64,000 bases of DNA from Flavobacterium sp. ALJ2. GTDB lineage: Bacteria > Bacteroidota > Bacteroidia > Flavobacteriales > Flavobacteriaceae. Position numbers and translations under genes: made by a program. The DNA lies in assembly GCF_015594725.1 (NCBI RefSeq), contig NZ_JADNRC010000005.1, forward strand, positions 186,001 to 250,000, in the 5' to 3' direction. The notes beneath the pieces are model-generated. The model ran no database searches, was not told the DNA's origin, and was given only the letters and a program-made list of their open reading frames with translations. Shown piece by piece: positions 35,471-44,729 of this stretch; within the stretch, counting starts at the first letter, position 1, and each line of letters starts with the position of its first letter.

Positions 35471-35506
35471 AAAAAAAGGACAAAATGTAAATTTTGTCCT
35501 TTTTTC
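35471..35506. terminator. Bidirectional terminator between ompA and aguB
   Basis: A 16-bp stem (35471-35486 with 35491-35506) closed by a 4-nt loop, with A- and T-runs at both ends. It serves both convergent genes. Confidence 0.9.
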
Positions 35507-35526
35507 TTTTATATCAATCGACTGAA

Positions 35527-36414
35527 TTAGTCGATTGCTCTTTTAGTAATATCTCCAAAAGCATCAATTCTTCTATCTCTAAAAAATGGCCAATTCTGGC
35601 GCACATTTTCCTGTAAATCTAAATCAACCTCAGCAATTAGAATTTCTTCTTTATCATGTGAAGCTTGCGCTAAAATCTCTCCTTGAGGTCCAGCTATAAA
35701 GGAAGCTCCCCAAAACTGAATTCCATCAGTACCATCAATGTATTGCTCCAAACCAATTCTATTAGCAGCAGCAACAAATACACCATTTGCAACAGCATGT
35801 CCCTTCATTACGTTCATCCAAGCTCCATACTGATTTTCACCGTATTGCTCTTTTTCTTTTGGATGCCATCCAATTGCTGTTGGATAAAACAATACCTCAG
35901 CACCTTTTAAAGCAGTAATACGAGCCGCTTCTGGATACCATTGATCCCAACAAATTAATGTTCCTATTTTTCCTTTTTTTGTTTCAATTGCTTGAAAACC
36001 TAAATCACCAGGTGTAAAATAGAATTTTTCATAAAAATGTGGATCATCTGGAATATGCATCTTACGATACAGCCCTGCTTCTGACCCGTCTGTATCTATA
36101 ATGTATGCACTATTGTGATATATTCCTGCCATTCTTTTTTCGAAGAAAGGAACAATAATAACCACTCCTAATTCTTTAGCCAAAGCACTAAAAGCTATAA
36201 ATGAAGTACTATATAATGGTTCTGCTAATGCAAAATTATCTACATCTTCACTTTGACAAAAATAATGACTACTATATAATTCTGGCAACAGGATTACTTC
36301 AGCACCTTTATTAGCTGCATCTTTTACCCAACTGATACATTTTTTAAGATTATTTTCGGCAACATCATTCAGATTTAACTGGATAACAGCTATTTTATAT
36401 TTCTTATTCGACAT
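35527..36414 (-). CDS. aguB: N-carbamoylputrescine amidase
   Basis: 295 residues, a nitrilase-superfamily amidase. The catalytic triad is visible: Glu in LLPELYSSHYF, Lys in YRKMHIPDDPHFYEKFYFTPGD, and Cys in TLICWDQWYPEAAR. The MHIPDDP and FYFTPGDLGF text is typical of the putrescine branch, as opposed to general nitrilases. With AguA it makes putrescine from agmatine. Confidence 0.92.
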   Translation of the reverse strand: MSNKKYKIAVIQLNLNDVAENNLKKCISWVKDAANKGAEVILLPELYSSHYFCQSEDVDNFALAEPLYSTSFIAFSALAKELGVVIIVPFFEKRMAGIYHNSAYIIDTDGSEAGLYRKMHIPDDPHFYEKFYFTPGDLGFQAIETKKGKIGTLICWDQWYPEAARITALKGAEVLFYPTAIGWHPKEKEQYGENQYGAWMNVMKGHAVANGVFVAAANRIGLEQYIDGTDGIQFWGASFIAGPQGEILAQASHDKEEILIAEVDLDLQENVRQNWPFFRDRRIDAFGDITKRAID

Positions 36415-36609
36415 GTCTTAAAATTTAGAGTGCAAAAATAGTAATTTTTAAAGGAATAGCAAAGTGAGCTATGGGTTCTAATAAAAAACTAAAATTTCTA
36501 TTCTAATCTCATTATAATAACAATTGAAAACAATAAAAATCATTTAATTATAAAAAAAAGCCTGATTAGAACAATTACAAGAATAAACCTCCAGTTACTA
36601 AAAACAAAA

Positions 36610-36636
36610 AAACACCTGCCATTACGACTGGTGTTT
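36610..36636 (-). terminator. Terminator after the small lipoprotein gene
   Basis: A 7-bp stem, AAACACC (36610-36616) with GGTGTTT (36630-36636). On the minus strand a T-run follows. The same stem core recurs at 37264 and 38618. The remaining gap to aguB shows only AT-rich sequence. Confidence 0.65.
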
Positions 36637-36692
36637 AATTTAACAAAACAAAACATCTTTTTAATTAACTGATAATTATTGAATTAGACCAA

Positions 36693-37112
36693 CTATTCAA
36701 TAATTACTTTTGCAGTTACAAATTCAGTTTCTGATTTTTTAAATTTTATATCAAAAGTTCCTTTTGTAGCCGATTTAAATTTGTAAATCGTTTTTTGAGG
36801 ATCTGGTACTTGTAGCGTACAAGCTCCTGATGGATATTTAGCTTCAACTTGCAATCCTTTTTCTGTACCAATAGTTACATCACTGATCTCACCAAATTCT
36901 GCACAAGCACTCTCAACTATATAAGTCACATCATAACTAAGTTCTTCATTTACCTTTCCTGTTTCTGGTCCTTTCACTTCAGTTACTAAAGCACTTTTTA
37001 CAGTAAATTCAGGAGTAGTAGATTCATCATCATCTTTATCAGTACTACATGAAATTAATGCCGTTACTACGAATAATATAGTTAAAGCTGATTTTAAATT
37101 GAAATTTTTCAT
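36693..37112 (-). CDS. Small lipoprotein, function unknown
   Basis: 139 residues. Lipobox ALISC (Cys22), then an acidic linker (STDKDDDEST), then a beta-rich, Ig-like stretch (VKSALVTEVKGPETGKVNEELSYDVTYIVESACAEFG). Two further cysteines (about 74 and 98) could form a disulfide. No family recognised. It is a single-gene unit with its own terminator, probably envelope-attached. Confidence 0.75.
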   Translation of the reverse strand: MKNFNLKSALTILFVVTALISCSTDKDDDESTTPEFTVKSALVTEVKGPETGKVNEELSYDVTYIVESACAEFGEISDVTIGTEKGLQVEAKYPSGACTLQVPDPQKTIYKFKSATKGTFDIKFKKSETEFVTAKVIIE

Positions 37113-37263
37113 AAAAATAATTTATTTGTTGTTAATTATAATATAGATGCAAATAGATTAAGATGGTTGCTTCATAAAATTGTTAAATAACCCACCTAAT
37201 TAATTAAACAATTAAAATTCAAAACATTAACAAAATAAATATTTTTATTTTAGGCATAAAAAA

Positions 37264-37287
37264 AACACCAATCTTTCGATTGGTGTT
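37264..37287 (-). terminator. Terminator after the DUF808 gene
   Basis: A 10-bp perfect stem (37264-37273 with 37278-37287), TTTC loop and a T-run on the minus strand. It is 20 nt past the stop. Confidence 0.88.
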
Positions 37288-37307
37288 ATATATAATTGGC
37301 AATAAAG

Positions 37308-38189
37308 TTATTCTGCTATTTCTTTTTTTGGAATCATTTTTTTGATTACAGTTACAATTCCTAAAACCAAAAACCCAATTACAAGTCCAATACTAAATTC
37401 TTTTACAATAGAAGGTAACTGAGGTACTAGGTGATGGAAAAATTCAATATTATGTACAAAAATACCCCCTGCAACTAAAATTAATGCTATCGTTCCAATT
37501 ACTGATAAACTCTGAATCACTCTTGGAAGTGCCTGTACTAGAATATTTCCTATCGTTTTTGATATGCTTCGCTCTTTTTTACTAAGCTGAATAAGCTTAA
37601 GTCCCAGTTCATCCATTCTTACAATAAGCGCTACAATACCATACACACCAATTGTTGCAACTATTGCAATGATAGAAACAACCATAATTTGTGATAAGAT
37701 AGGTTTACCGATTACGGTTCCTAGTGCTATAATTACTATTTCTACAGATAATATAAAGTCAGTTATAATTGCTGATTTTATTTTTTCTTTTTCCACAGCC
37801 AAAATTTCTTCTTCCGAAAACATTTGTGATGTAACCTCAATTTTTGCATGTTTGTGTGGAAAGAAAAATTCAAATATTTTTTCAGCTCCTTCATACGCTA
37901 AAAAGAGTCCTCCTAGCACTAAGATTACTATAATGGCTACTGGAAAAAAAGCACTTAACAAAAATGCAATTGGTAAAATGATTAATTTATTAATAAACGA
38001 ACCTTTACCAATGGCCCATAATACAGGTAACTCTCTTGATGAAGCAAAACCTGATGCTTTTTCGGCATTAACAGCTAAATCATCTCCTAGGATACCTGCC
38101 GTCTTTTTTACTGCAACTTTACTCATTACTGCAACATCATCCATGATTGCTGCAATATCATCTAATATAACGAAAAAACCTGATGCCAT
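37308..38189 (-). CDS. DUF808-family membrane protein (YedI-like)
   Basis: 293 residues. The conserved start GFFVILDDIAAIMDDVAVMSKVAVKKTAGILGDDLAVNAEKA is diagnostic of DUF808. About six to eight hydrophobic segments follow (near 67-90, 95-110, 143-157, 165-185, 222-242 and 262-285). The family is widespread in Bacteroidota and proteobacteria, with no established function. It is a single-gene unit. Confidence 0.88.
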   Translation of the reverse strand: MASGFFVILDDIAAIMDDVAVMSKVAVKKTAGILGDDLAVNAEKASGFASSRELPVLWAIGKGSFINKLIILPIAFLLSAFFPVAIIVILVLGGLFLAYEGAEKIFEFFFPHKHAKIEVTSQMFSEEEILAVEKEKIKSAIITDFILSVEIVIIALGTVIGKPILSQIMVVSIIAIVATIGVYGIVALIVRMDELGLKLIQLSKKERSISKTIGNILVQALPRVIQSLSVIGTIALILVAGGIFVHNIEFFHHLVPQLPSIVKEFSIGLVIGFLVLGIVTVIKKMIPKKEIAE

Positions 38190-38349
38190 ATAATTGTTTT
38201 AGAACTGCATTGACCTTTGATACAATCTACCAAATTTAATCAACACCTATTTATTATTTCATGCGAATCTAATACTTTTTGTTTGATTTTTTTCTTCTAT
38301 TTCTTCCGATTTTATCAAATATTTTCAATCAGACTTCTAAACAATATCT

Positions 38350-38469
38350 TCAACTGCATTGACCTAAAAGCAGCCAAATAATCACAAAAACAAAAATAGT
38401 CCCAAAACATCCACTTCCAAGCTTTTTGGCTCCATAACCCGCTATTAATCCTCTAAATATGTTATTCAT
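38350..38469 (-). CDS. Small 39-residue membrane protein
   Basis: A complete ORF from ATG (38469) to TGA (38350). The protein begins MNNIFRGLIAGYGAKKLG, followed by SGCFG and a hydrophobic segment TIFVFVIIWLLLGQC. It has a positively charged front, one probable membrane helix and two cysteines, the plan of many small flavobacterial membrane proteins. An A-rich stretch precedes the ATG. It lies in the 475-nt gap between DUF808 and clpB, which otherwise holds a terminator. No function is known. Confidence 0.6.
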   Translation of the reverse strand: MNNIFRGLIAGYGAKKLGSGCFGTIFVFVIIWLLLGQCS

Positions 38470-38617
38470 AATATTATATTTATTTTAAGTTTTTATATAG
38501 CTAATCCTAGCTTAGTTCTGTCTAAATAAAGATGAGAACTAAATTAATTTTTTTCTTATACTAATTTAAAAAAAGTTTCATTATTTATTGATTTTCAAAT
38601 TCATATATAATAATAAA

Positions 38618-38645
38618 AAAACACCAGCCTTGCGACTGGTGTTTT
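38618..38645 (-). terminator. Terminator after clpB
   Basis: A 10-bp stem (38618-38627 with 38636-38645), AAAACACCAG type, followed by T-rich DNA on the minus strand. It lies 19 nt past the clpB stop. Confidence 0.88.
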
Positions 38646-38664
38646 CAAATTACTAAAAATCAAA

Positions 38665-41271
38665 TTATTGCGTTACTTCTTGTGTTTGATTCCTAAAAAC
38701 CAATTTACCATCAAAAGCATCTAATAAAATAATGCTATCTGTAGCTATTTTCCCTGCTAAAATTTCTTTTGACAATTGATTTAAAACATCTCTTTGTATC
38801 ACACGTTTTACTGGTCTTGCACCGAATTGCGGATCAAATCCTTTATCCGATAAATAAGCAACAGCTTCTGGAGTTGCATCCATTGTAATTCCTTGCAAAG
38901 CCAACATTTTGGTAACACTTTTTAATTGTAAACCAACAATATGTTTAATATTATCCACTGTTAAAGGCGGAAACAATACAATCTCATCAATACGGTTTAT
39001 AAATTCCGGACGTACTGTTTGTTTCAATAAAGCAAGCACTTCGACTTTTGCAGCCTCAGTTGCAGCTTCAATGCCTCCTTTTAAATTCTCAAATTTTTCT
39101 TGTATTATCTGACTTCCCATATTAGAAGTCATAATGATAATCGTATTTTTAAAATCGGCCAAACGCCCTTTATTATCTGTTAATCGTCCTTCATCCAATA
39201 CTTGTAATAAAATATTAAATGTATCTGGATGCGCTTTTTCAATCTCATCTAACAGAATTACTGAATACGGTTTTCTACGTACAGCTTCTGTTAATTGCCC
39301 ACCTTCGTCGTATCCTACATATCCTGGAGGTGCACCAACTAATCTACTCACACTATGACGTTCTTGATACTCACTCATATCAATTCTGGTCATGGCATTT
39401 TCATCATCAAAAAGATACTCCGCCAATGCTTTTGCAAGCTCTGTTTTACCAACTCCTGTAGTTCCTAAGAACAAGAAGGTACCAACTGGCTTTTTCATGT
39501 CTTGCAAACCAGCTCTACTTCTTCTTACAGCATCACTTACTGCTTCGATTGCTTCTTCCTGACCAACTACACGCTTGTGTAATTCATCTTCTAGATGCAA
39601 GAGTTTTTCTCTTTCTGTTTGAAGCATTTTCATTACTGGAATACCTGTCCATTTTGCCACAACTTCGGCAATATCTTCTCTGGTAACTTCTTCTTTAATC
39701 AAAGAATCTCCAGATTGGTATTCATGCATTTGTTTTAATAAAACATCTAGTCTTTCTTGAGCTTCTTTTATTTTTCCGTAACGAATCTCGGCTACTTTTC
39801 CGTAATCACCATCACGTTCTGCACGATCTGCATCCTGTTTAAAGTTTTCAAGTTCTAATTTTACAGCTTGAATTCCATCTACTACATCTTTTTCAGATTT
39901 CCATTTGGCGTAGATTTCATTACGTTCTTCTTTTAAATTAGCCAATTCCATTCCTAAAACCTTGAGCTTGCTTTCGTCTTTCTCACGTTTTATGGCCTCA
40001 ATCTCAATTTCTAATTGCATTATTTTTCTATCCAAAACATCTAATTCCTCGGGTTTTGAATTGATTTCCATACGCAATTTAGATGCAGCTTCATCCATTA
40101 AATCAATCGCTTTATCCGGTAGGAAACGATTGGTAATATAACGTTGAGAAAGCTCAACAGCGGCAATAATAGCTTCATCTTTTATCTGAACTTTATGATG
40201 TGTTTCATACTTTTCTTTGATTCCTCGTAAAATTGAAATCGCACTTTCAGTATCTGGTTCCTCAATTATAATTTTTTGGAAACGACGTTCTAGTGCTTTA
40301 TCTTTTTCAAAATATTTTTGGTATTCATCTAAAGTTGTTGCGCCAATCGCTCTTAATTCTCCACGAGCCAAAGCTGGTTTTAGAATATTAGCCGCATCCA
40401 TTGCGCCTTCTCCTCCACCTGCTCCAACAAGTGTATGAATCTCATCTATAAACAAGACAATATCACCTTCGGCAGCTGTAACTTCTTTTACTACCGATTT
40501 CAATCGTTCTTCGAACTCACCTTTATATTTTGCCCCTGCAATTAATGCTCCCATATCAAGCGAAAACACAATTTTATCCTTTAGGTTTTCTGGCACGTCA
40601 CCATTAACGATTCTTCGTGCTAAACCTTCCGCAATTGCAGTTTTACCAACTCCGGGTTCACCAATTAACATTGGGTTATTTTTAGTTCTACGTGTTAAGA
40701 TTTGTAATACACGTCTAATTTCTTCATCTCGCCCGATAACAGGATCTAATTTTCCTGTACGTGCTAATTCATTTAAGTTTTTAGCATATTTATTCAATGA
40801 ATTATATGTTTCTTCTGCAGATGCTGAAGTTACACGTTCTCCTTTACGTAATTCATCAATAGCAGCTTTTAAGCCTTTGTTTGTTACTCCTTGATCTTTT
40901 AAAATTTGAGCAACTTTGCTTTTTGAATCAAAAATTGCAAGCATTAAATGTTCGATTGAAACGTATTCATCGTTCATTTTTTGTGCAATAATCTCTGCTT
41001 CATTCAATGCTTTATTTGCATCTCTAGAAAGCATTACATCTCCTCCCGAAACTTTCGGGAAGCTTTGAATTGTGCTATCTAGAATTTGAAGAAATAAAGG
41101 CACATTTACATTGAGTTTTTTCAAAATAAATGGCGCTACATTTTCATCAACTTCAAAAATAGCTTTGAAGATATGTTCATTCTCTATTTGCTGTTGACCA
41201 TTTCGTTGAGCCAACTGCTGAGAAAGCTGAATAGCTTCTTGTGATTTGATTGTAAATTTATTTATGTTCAT
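38665..41271 (-). CDS. clpB: ClpB chaperone disaggregase
   Basis: 868 residues, full length. The N-domain (about 1-150), first AAA+ domain with Walker A GEPGVGKT and Walker [11 protein letters not shown], a long coiled middle domain (about 400-525, [28 protein letters not shown]), and the second AAA+ domain with GTTGVGKT and [12 protein letters not shown] are all present, plus the C-terminal oligomerisation part. It disaggregates proteins with DnaK after heat stress. It is divergent from ytxJ. I see no HrcA (CIRCE)-type repeat in the 157-nt intergenic region. Confidence 0.97.
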   Translation of the reverse strand: MNINKFTIKSQEAIQLSQQLAQRNGQQQIENEHIFKAIFEVDENVAPFILKKLNVNVPLFLQILDSTIQSFPKVSGGDVMLSRDANKALNEAEIIAQKMNDEYVSIEHLMLAIFDSKSKVAQILKDQGVTNKGLKAAIDELRKGERVTSASAEETYNSLNKYAKNLNELARTGKLDPVIGRDEEIRRVLQILTRRTKNNPMLIGEPGVGKTAIAEGLARRIVNGDVPENLKDKIVFSLDMGALIAGAKYKGEFEERLKSVVKEVTAAEGDIVLFIDEIHTLVGAGGGEGAMDAANILKPALARGELRAIGATTLDEYQKYFEKDKALERRFQKIIIEEPDTESAISILRGIKEKYETHHKVQIKDEAIIAAVELSQRYITNRFLPDKAIDLMDEAASKLRMEINSKPEELDVLDRKIMQLEIEIEAIKREKDESKLKVLGMELANLKEERNEIYAKWKSEKDVVDGIQAVKLELENFKQDADRAERDGDYGKVAEIRYGKIKEAQERLDVLLKQMHEYQSGDSLIKEEVTREDIAEVVAKWTGIPVMKMLQTEREKLLHLEDELHKRVVGQEEAIEAVSDAVRRSRAGLQDMKKPVGTFLFLGTTGVGKTELAKALAEYLFDDENAMTRIDMSEYQERHSVSRLVGAPPGYVGYDEGGQLTEAVRRKPYSVILLDEIEKAHPDTFNILLQVLDEGRLTDNKGRLADFKNTIIIMTSNMGSQIIQEKFENLKGGIEAATEAAKVEVLALLKQTVRPEFINRIDEIVLFPPLTVDNIKHIVGLQLKSVTKMLALQGITMDATPEAVAYLSDKGFDPQFGARPVKRVIQRDVLNQLSKEILAGKIATDSIILLDAFDGKLVFRNQTQEVTQ

Positions 41272-41428
41272 CTTTATATTGATTTATGTTTTATGATTCT
41301 ATTTTAATAAGTAACTTTGTTTATTATTTCTCAAAATATATTCCACAACAATAAAACAGACAAAATGTCGCTTAAAATTCAATTTTCATTGCCTTAAGGT
41401 GTCAAAAAGTCATAAATAACGACAAAAC

Positions 41429-41818
41429 ATGAGTTTTCTATCATCACTATTTGGAGATTCTGATCAGAATAAATCATCAGAAACCAAAATAAACTGGATT
41501 CCCTTAACAAATTTAGACCAATTAGACGAAATCGTAACTGAATCTAAAGATAAGCAAATTCTTATATTCAAACATAGTACAAGATGTAGTATCAGCAGAA
41601 TGGCTCTAAAACAATTTGAGAAAGAGTTTGATTTAGACACTAAAGTTAAGGCTTATTTTCTTGATCTAATAGCACATCGCGATGTTTCGAATGAAATAGC
41701 ATCTCGTTTTAATATTATTCATCAATCTCCTCAATTATTACTTATCAAAGACGGAAAATCGATATATGATGTTTCACACAGCGATATTGATGCTGAAGCG
41801 TTGAAAAGTAAAGTGTAA
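41429..41818 (+). CDS. ytxJ: Bacillithiol-system redox-active protein YtxJ
   Basis: 129 residues, thioredoxin-like. The motif is KHSTRCSISRMALKQFEKEF, with a single active cysteine at the thioredoxin CxxC position (TRCSIS), which is typical of YtxJ, followed by the cis-proline region HQSPQLLLIKDGKSIYDVSHSDI. The family is tied to bacillithiol, which Flavobacteria make. It probably removes bacillithiol from mixed disulfides. It is 16 nt before the HD-domain gene. Confidence 0.87.
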   Translation: MSFLSSLFGDSDQNKSSETKINWIPLTNLDQLDEIVTESKDKQILIFKHSTRCSISRMALKQFEKEFDLDTKVKAYFLDLIAHRDVSNEIASRFNIIHQSPQLLLIKDGKSIYDVSHSDIDAEALKSKV

Positions 41819-41834
41819 TTTTCAATAAAACCAA

Positions 41835-42377
41835 ATGAATATTCAATCAATTTATCAAAAAACAATCATTTTTGCTACTCTTAAACATTCAGAAAGTAAT
41901 CAACTCATTCCTGATTCTCAACTACCCTATGTTGTTCATTTAAGCAATGTGGCAATGGAAATTTTAATTGCTGCAAACAATACAAAGGAATTTGATATAA
42001 ACTTTGCTACTCAAGTTGCATTGTTACACGATACATTAGAAGATACAACCACAACATTTAGCGAATTAGAACTTGAATTTGGAATTGAAATAGCTGAAGG
42101 AGTTTCTGCACTCACAAAAAATGATAATTTACCAAAAGAAGAAAAAATGCCTGATAGCCTGAATCGAATTTTAATTCAACGAAAAGAAGTCTGGGCTGTG
42201 AAACTAGCAGATAGGATAACAAACTTACAAAAGCCTCCTAAAACTTGGGATAATCTTAAAAAAAGAAAGTACAAAAAAGAAGCTGAAAGAATTTTAGAAA
42301 AATTAAAAGGAGCAAATCAATATTTAGAAAATCGTTTACAAATAAAAATTCAAGAATATGAATCTTATATCGATTAA
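41835..42377 (+). CDS. HD-domain phosphohydrolase (SpoT/MESH1-like)
   Basis: 180 residues, a single HD domain. Metal and catalytic residues fall as in SpoT/MESH1 hydrolases: PYVVHLSNVA (His35), LLHDTLEDT (His65, Asp66, with Glu69-Asp70) and VKLADRITNLQ (Asp126). There is no synthetase or TGS/ACT domain. It may degrade (p)ppGpp or a related nucleotide. It is probably co-transcribed with ytxJ. Confidence 0.82.
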   Translation: MNIQSIYQKTIIFATLKHSESNQLIPDSQLPYVVHLSNVAMEILIAANNTKEFDINFATQVALLHDTLEDTTTTFSELELEFGIEIAEGVSALTKNDNLPKEEKMPDSLNRILIQRKEVWAVKLADRITNLQKPPKTWDNLKKRKYKKEAERILEKLKGANQYLENRLQIKIQEYESYID

Positions 42378-42429
42378 AACATTCCTGACTTAACAAGACT
42401 ATTTTCACTCTCTTATTCAGTTTTTTTAA

Positions 42430-43629
42430 TTAAAAACTGCCTCCTGAACCTCCTCCACTGAAATCTCCTCCTCCAAACTCCATTGGTGATTCCTCAGGCT
42501 TAACTTCTGGCTTCATCCCAAATGTAGAAGCTATAATCAAAGCTTCGGCATTTAATAGTGAATTTGAGTTATCAAATCGGTCTGATTTAAATGTTACTCC
42601 TTTTTCATTGTCTCTTAATTTTCTTATCGAAAAATAAGTAAATGCAAAAAGCAACAATCCTCCAAAAGTCAAAGCAACTTCTGTTGGTAGAACATGATGA
42701 TAGGTTCTGAAAGTAAAAATTGAAAAACAAAAAGATAAAAAACCTATCCAAAGCAAAATTCTATCTTTATTACGTATTCCAAAAAACAAATAAAGAACCG
42801 GAACTATAAACGTAAATATCCAAAAGAATAACGCAAATGGTATCTCTGGGCTTATTTCACCATACCAATATCCTCCAATAAGAGTAGCCGAAAGCTCTTT
42901 TACAGCCAGATAATTTCCTGAAAAATAAAATAAGATTAAGCCAAAATTTTTCATTAATAAAATTCCATTATAATAAAAGGGCTCTGCCAATTTTTTAAGA
43001 AGTACTTTACTAATACAATACATTCCAATTGCATAAAGCATTAACACAAACGGTAAAATAACGCTCCCTAACTCAATATAATTAAAGAACACAAATCCTA
43101 ATGTTGTAGTCGATGCTAAGCAAAAAATTAATACCGAAGACAAGTGCAAATAACGTAAATACAGCAAAAAAGAAACTACGGTTACAGCAATCATACTTGA
43201 CAACATATCTGCATTATTAATTCGCAATATACTTGTTGAAAAGGACATTGCAACAGCTATAGTCAAAGTTAATTGTGCTCCTAATACAAAAGCATCGTCT
43301 AAACCATATCCATAATATTTTTGTTTTGCCAAAAATTCCGTCCCTAAAAATCCAATAATTGCGAATAGATAAACTAAAGCAATAATAAAATCATTAGAGG
43401 AGCTACCTATTCCTAATAAAGAAACTGTCCCGCAAATAGACGAATACAGAAAGACTCCTAATAAAAAGAACCCAATACGAATTAATACATTATCTTGACT
43501 TTTAAGTACTGGCAATTCTTTAGAAACAGTATCTAATTGCTCTTTAGTTATAAAATTAGCTTTCTGTAAGTTCTCAGCTTCATCGACCAAAAAAACATCC
43601 TTCAATAAATTCTTATCGTATGCTATCAT
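42430..43629 (-). CDS. DUF4401-type membrane protein with glycine-rich tail
   Basis: 399 residues. After a short N-terminal helix (LQKANFITKEQLDTVSKELP) come about ten hydrophobic segments. The C-terminus ends in GGGDFSGGGSGGSF, a low-complexity glycine/serine tail like those of TPM-type membrane proteins. It starts 17 nt before the end of the upstream DUF2157 gene, so translation is probably coupled. Function unknown; the pairing is typical of DUF2157/DUF4401 modules. Confidence 0.75.
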   Translation of the reverse strand: MIAYDKNLLKDVFLVDEAENLQKANFITKEQLDTVSKELPVLKSQDNVLIRIGFFLLGVFLYSSICGTVSLLGIGSSSNDFIIALVYLFAIIGFLGTEFLAKQKYYGYGLDDAFVLGAQLTLTIAVAMSFSTSILRINNADMLSSMIAVTVVSFLLYLRYLHLSSVLIFCLASTTTLGFVFFNYIELGSVILPFVLMLYAIGMYCISKVLLKKLAEPFYYNGILLMKNFGLILFYFSGNYLAVKELSATLIGGYWYGEISPEIPFALFFWIFTFIVPVLYLFFGIRNKDRILLWIGFLSFCFSIFTFRTYHHVLPTEVALTFGGLLLFAFTYFSIRKLRDNEKGVTFKSDRFDNSNSLLNAEALIIASTFGMKPEVKPEESPMEFGGGDFSGGGSGGSF

Positions 43630-44611
43630 TTGCTTTTTGTTTATTGAAGTTTTTAATTAATTTGATAAATAAAATAATAGATCCTATTATATAAAAAGGA
43701 GTTAAAACCATTATAAATTCAAAAAAATCATCGGCATTTATAAACTCTAAAAATTTAAAAACTATAATGTTAATACCAATGTAAGCGTATATAATTGTAA
43801 ACACAAATAAAGAAATTGCGGGAATTTGATAACTTACATTGTAGAAATAATAAGTAGAAGCTCCTAAGACAATTACAAAAATTAACCAATAACTTTGGAA
43901 TAGATTGTTGATCGCAGCAATACTTATCAAATGCAAAGCATAAGTAAGGTAAATAAAATTAAAATGTATTTTTAAATTAATCTTTGTGCTATAAATAGTC
44001 CAAAGAATTAACAAACCTCCTAATATAATTGCTGAATAACTTAATGCATCTGTAGTATAAAAATCATTACTAAGTAAGGTTTGCGGACTTACCGAAAGAC
44101 CTATATAAGCTGCTAAACCTGTTACAGCAATTGTTAATACACTTTTATTATCAAAATAATAAGCACAAAAGAAACTAATGATTGTAGGCACTAATGTTGC
44201 TAAACCATAATGAGTCCCGAATAGCTCATATTGAAATTGAATGTACCCTACGAAAATACAGCTCAGAATTGTCGCTGTGAGGACTAAATATTGTAATACT
44301 GGATTTTCAAAACTGGAGTCTTCTTTTTGAAATCCTTTTGAGTTTTTAAAGCAAAAATAAAAACAGATTACTGTTACAATTAATAATAATGATAAAATAG
44401 CTATGTGTCCTATTGTATCAATGTTTTGATAAATTAAGATTCCAATTCCTGTTGTAAATAACAAAACCGATAGGTATAGGAATAATTTTAATTCGTTATG
44501 TAGCGAAAAAATCCCTAAACTACGATAGGCTTTTACCTGTACAAATTGTTCTTCGGTAATTAAGTTCTTCTCAAAAAGTTTTTGAGTTGCCTGTTCATCA
44601 AATTGTGTCAT
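43613..44611 (-). CDS. DUF2157-type membrane protein
   Basis: 332 residues. The N-terminal helix EQATQKLFEKNLITEEQFVQVKAYRS is the usual DUF2157 lead-in, followed by about ten membrane segments from residue 35 onward (LFLYLSVLLFTTGIGILIY first). The last residues are basic (KLIKNFNKQKANDS). It overlaps the next gene by 17 nt and both read the same way. Function unknown. Confidence 0.78.
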   Translation of the reverse strand: MTQFDEQATQKLFEKNLITEEQFVQVKAYRSLGIFSLHNELKLFLYLSVLLFTTGIGILIYQNIDTIGHIAILSLLLIVTVICFYFCFKNSKGFQKEDSSFENPVLQYLVLTATILSCIFVGYIQFQYELFGTHYGLATLVPTIISFFCAYYFDNKSVLTIAVTGLAAYIGLSVSPQTLLSNDFYTTDALSYSAIILGGLLILWTIYSTKINLKIHFNFIYLTYALHLISIAAINNLFQSYWLIFVIVLGASTYYFYNVSYQIPAISLFVFTIIYAYIGINIIVFKFLEFINADDFFEFIMVLTPFYIIGSIILFIKLIKNFNKQKANDSIR

Positions 44612-44693
44612 ACTATTACTTTAAGATAACTATGTATCAAATATATGTATTTAGCATGAATTTTCTGTTTTCAATAAAAAAGGATTTACTAAA

Positions 44694-44723
44694 AAAATGC
44701 GCTATGAAATCATAGCGCATTTT
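44694..44723 (-). terminator. Terminator of the arginine operon
   Basis: A 13-bp perfect stem (44694-44706 with 44711-44723), AAAT loop, followed by a T-run on the minus strand. It lies 7 nt past argH. Confidence 0.92.
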
Positions 44724-44729
44724 CATGAA

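Noticed and set aside
38909..40438. Plus-strand ORFs across clpB
   Set aside because: They are shadow frames of the conserved clpB coding sequence.
41272..41428. HrcA/CIRCE heat-shock element before clpB
   Set aside because: No 9-bp inverted repeat with the CIRCE pattern is present in the intergenic sequence.
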